From Vairimorpha apis BRL 01 (lineage: Eukaryota > Microsporidia > Nosematidae): a stretch of DNA of 22,240 nt. Each line of letters begins with the position of its first letter. Positions within the stretch are counted from its first letter, which is position 1. This document shows, piece by piece, positions 19,360 through 22,240 of the stretch. The stretch covers positions 1 through 22,240 of the forward strand of contig KE647215.1 in assembly GCA_000447185.1 (NCBI GenBank), in the 5' to 3' direction. The notes beneath the pieces are model-generated. The model had not been told where the DNA came from, made no database searches, and worked only from the letters and a program-made list of their open reading frames with translations. Position numbers and translations under genes: made by a program.

Positions 19360-19642
19360 ACTCATCCATTACATCATTATAATCAAATTGTTATACCAAA
19401 CCTACTCTAAGTTATAAAAGCAGTAACCTCAAGATGTCGGTATACACCTTCATCCTTACAGTTCTGCTTAATAGAGTAGTATTCTCCCAATTATATATTT
19501 AAGCTACGCTTCAGGCTTAAGAGGCTTTCAGCCTTAATCGAAATGACGTAGCTAAGCAACATAACTGAATAGTTAATCGCACCACCAGTGGTCATCACTT
19601 AGAGTTCCTCTCGTACTATCAAAGTTCACTCAAATATACTCA

Positions 19643-19684
<42 letters not shown>

Positions 19685-20118
19685 TCTCACGTTCCTCATT
19701 ACCGGGTGAACAATCCAACACTTCGTAAAATATACACTACGATGATCAGAAGAGACGACATCGAAGAATCAAAAAGCAGAGTCGCTATGATCGCTTGCCT
19801 GCTACAAGCCAGTTATCCCTGTGGTAACTTTTCAAACACCCAATACATAATGAATGTAATTGGGATCGCAAGGCCAAGGTTTCCCTACTAAATATACTCA
19901 TCTATATAAAGTAAAGCAGATTTATTCCCTTATAATAAACTGATGGTTACCATCCATCATTCATCTACCTTAGGACAGCTGTGTTACTTTTTAACAGCTG
20001 TACCGCCCCAGCCAAACTCCCCATATATCCATTGTAAACAAATATTCAAATATACTAGTGGTTTCACACTTTCCTCCACCTCGCTACAATACATCGAATA
20101 TTCATTAGGACATACTAA

Positions 20119-20150
<32 letters not shown>

Positions 20151-20249
20151 GATTTATAACAAGCCCGTTCCCTTGTTTCGTGGTTTCACAAAATTGTAAG
20201 TAGGGACAGTAGGAATCTCGTTGCTCCATTCATGCGCGTCACCAATTAA

Positions 20250-20302
<53 letters not shown>

Positions 20303-21862
20303 ATTCGCTTACACAACTTTAACAATAAATGCACTGGGCAGAATTCACTTCTTGTAAATACAAAAAGCTATGTTTTAATAAACAGTCAGATTCCTTACAT
20401 AGTAAAAGTTCTAGCATGCTAGAGCCAATCTTTATCCCAAAGTTACAGATCTAATTTGCCGAATTCCCTTACTTACGTTATTTTAAAATATTTGTTTGTA
20501 AACATTGACACCTGATGCGGTATAGGTACGGATTCACTACTTCTTTTTATCAGGCATATATAAAAAGCTATTTCTTATCATGACAATCCATAGCTAAACA
20601 TCACATAATTCATTTTTCTTATGCAAAAAATATACCGTCATAATTAAGTCGCCTTGTCGTAGTAAAATGAAGAAGTATTAATCTTCTTTGTTTTTAACAT
20701 AACTCCGATTCACTTCAATAGTAATTGAAAACCCTAGTCTAATATCTATACAAATATATTGTTACTGCCTCCAAGATCGGCTCATTTGTTTCTTCAATAC
20801 ACACTCACATGCATACTTCAATACAAACAAATTGCACAGCTACCTGAATACTATACAGAAACATCTCATAAAAGTAGTAATCTTCTTCCATTTTATACAA
20901 TAATACATTCGGTAGGTACGTTGTAACACGTTTCTTAGCGGATTTCTACTTCCATAACAACCGCCCTACTGTCTCAATGTATTCATCATATTTATGGTAT
21001 AGTGTCTACTATTTAGAATATTTAATGTTTCATATGGTTCATCCCTTTTTGCACATCATTCTTACAATCATGTGCCCACTAGTCATACCCTTAGATACAC
21101 ATCGTAAACTTAATTTACAATGTTCCATAGAATTCGTAATTTCTCATACTATAAATAGTATAACAGTGTCCTACATCTATGTCCTAAAAAATGACTGCTG
21201 TCCTGAGAGACATTTCGCTGTGAACCAGCTACCACACAGTTCGATTGGTCTTTCGCCACTATACACATCTTAAATCATCGATTTGCACGTCAGAATGATT
21301 ATGGTCTTCCAATAAACTGTTGCTTATCTTCAACCAGAACATGTATAGTTCACTGTGTTTCGGGTCTTATAATTATAACTTATCAAGCTAATAACGACTA
21401 CATTGTTATCTCGCTATAATTATAATCTCCTTAGTCCGTGTTTCAAGACGGTCCTTAAAAATAAGGCTATAACCCACACATTTTCACAAGTTCCTTCGCA
21501 GTACTTATTTGCTATCGGTGTACAATTATATTTAACCTTAGATATCTCATTCTACCTATATTCAAACTGCACTACCAAGCAGCCCTACTCAATTACTATT
21601 ATATATCTCATTTATAACGGATATACATCCTCTACGAAATAAGAAATAAAATATATGATTTACAGCTCCATAAGGATTACAATCAAGGGTTGTTTCTTGT
21701 TCACTCGCTGCTACTAAAGAAATCCTAGTTAGTTTCTTCTCCTCCTTTTAATGATATGCTTAAGTTCAAAGGGTAATCTATTATATTAATATATTCGATC
21801 AATAATCTTTCGTATTCCCTACGATCTTCTCGTTATGGTACCTATTGATCCATGTGTGGGCA
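19360..21862 (-). rRNA. Large-subunit ribosomal RNA with fused 5.8S-like 5' end
   Basis: Read leftward. The 5' end carries a short 5.8S-like part (ATGGATCAATAGGTACC, then AACGAGAAGATCGTAGG), continuous with the LSU as is characteristic of microsporidia. Next comes the LSU landmark TTGAACTTAAGCATATCA at 21770-21753, followed by AAAAGGAGGAGAAGAAACTA. Late landmarks are GGTTTAGACCGTCGTGAGAC near 19681-19662, in the peptidyl-transferase region, and the sarcin-ricin loop AGTACGAGAGGAAC at 19617-19604. Then comes GGCTGAAAGCCTCTTAAGCC near 19536-19517, matching the yeast GGCTGAACGCCTCTAAGTC. Length is about 2.5 kb, short for a eukaryote and typical of microsporidia. The 3' end is estimated by the loss of recognisable LSU sequence, to within about 40 bases. 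All open frames here are chance. Transcription runs towards the LRR gene. Confidence 0.9.
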
Positions 21863-21892
21863 AATATAAAACTAATTCCAAAATTGTAATTC
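21863..21892 (-). other. Internal transcribed spacer (ITS)
   Basis: Roughly 30 A/T-rich bases between the SSU end (after GGATCATAACGAAG) and the first 5.8S-like LSU bases (GCCCACACATGGATC). Such a very short single spacer is a microsporidian hallmark, because the second spacer was lost when 5.8S fused to LSU. Boundaries are approximate to within about 10 bases. Confidence 0.7.
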
Positions 21893-22240
21893 TTCGTTAT
21901 GATCCTGCTAATGGTTCTCCAACAGCAACCATGTTACGACTTATATCAGATCTAATACATATTGTTCAAGTAGCTTGCACTAATTTCACAACACATATCA
22001 TCTTAGATAGCGACGGGCGGTGTGTACAAAGAACAGGGACACATTCAATTCTACTTATTTAATAAAATTTACTAGCAATTCCAAGTTCAAATATCTCTTA
22101 CAAAATATTATCCCATAAAGATTAAAGTCTATTGTATTGCGCGTGCTGCCCAAAATGTCAGAGGGCATAACTGACCTGTTTTAGTCCTTTCCTTCCTACA
22201 CTAATAGTGTCAGTCTAATAAAGGGTCTCACGTCTTGTTG
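21893..22240 (-). rRNA. Small-subunit ribosomal RNA, 3' part
   Basis: The 3' third of SSU; the rest lies beyond the right edge of the window. Landmarks on the minus strand are the universal GTACACACCGCCCGTCGC (about 22026-22010), the decoding-site strand GTCGTAACATGGTTGCTG (about 21943-21926), and the microsporidian 3' end GGAGAACCATTAGCAGGATC (about 21922-21901). It begins at the window edge with CAACAAGACGTGAGACCC. It is oriented SSU to LSU leftwards, the ordinary eukaryotic order and not the reversed order found in some Nosema. Confidence 0.92.

Noticed and set aside
19706..22062. Several 60-98-residue open frames within the rDNA
   Set aside because: All overlap well-supported LSU or SSU sequence; they are antisense or sense readings of rRNA.
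1..22240. CRISPR arrays, bacterial operons, phage genes
   Set aside because: The tandem repeats lack unique spacers of constant length, and the rRNA is clearly microsporidian; prokaryotic systems do not fit.

Overview
The window reads as nuclear DNA of a microsporidian. The strongest evidence is the rDNA at the right end, on the minus strand. The 3' part of a small-subunit rRNA gene runs into a complete large-subunit gene through a spacer of only about 30 nt, and a 5.8S-like sequence is fused to the LSU 5' end. The LSU is about 2.5 kb, the reduced size usual in microsporidia. Other support is the extreme AT richness, the absence of introns, a CCC motif a few bases before two start codons, and a leucine-rich-repeat (LRR) family. 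The genus cannot be fixed from sequence reading alone. Several AT-rich, repeat-laden microsporidia such as Hamiltosporidium, Edhazardia or Anncaliia would fit.

Layout. 1-884: AT desert with a 98-bp tandem duplication. 885-1757: 5'-truncated, decayed Dong/R4-type non-LTR retrotransposon. 1758-2912: AT desert holding a nearly perfect 68-bp tandem repeat. 2913-4051 (+): broken Ste24-like M48 membrane metalloprotease gene. 4052-5540: desert. 5541-8181 (-): multiply broken LRR gene. 8182-10059: desert. 10060-13787 (+): longer decayed Dong/R4-type element whose conserved blocks are still in order. 13788-15266: desert ending in a degenerate tandem repeat. 15267-17765 (+): the only intact protein gene, an 832-residue LRR protein paralogous to the pseudogene. 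17897-19145: two direct copies of a ~300-bp repeat flanking the C-terminal end of a different LINE (-). 19146-19359: GC-richer segment with a 5S-rRNA-like stretch. 19360-22240 (-): LSU, short ITS and partial SSU.

Interpretation. Two LRR paralogues in opposite orientation lie on either side of a dead retrotransposon and next to rDNA. This resembles the subtelomeric gene-family plus rDNA arrangement known from Encephalitozoon, although no telomere is visible. Only one protein gene in 22 kb is open, so this is a decaying, repeat-rich accessory region rather than the compact core genome usual for the group.

The observations most worth following are three: (i) the uncharacterised C-terminal domain shared by the LRR gene and its pseudogene; (ii) the possible 5S-headed SINE whose 3' tail is shared with the adjacent LINE just downstream of the LSU; (iii) the tandem repeat leading directly up to the LRR start codon.
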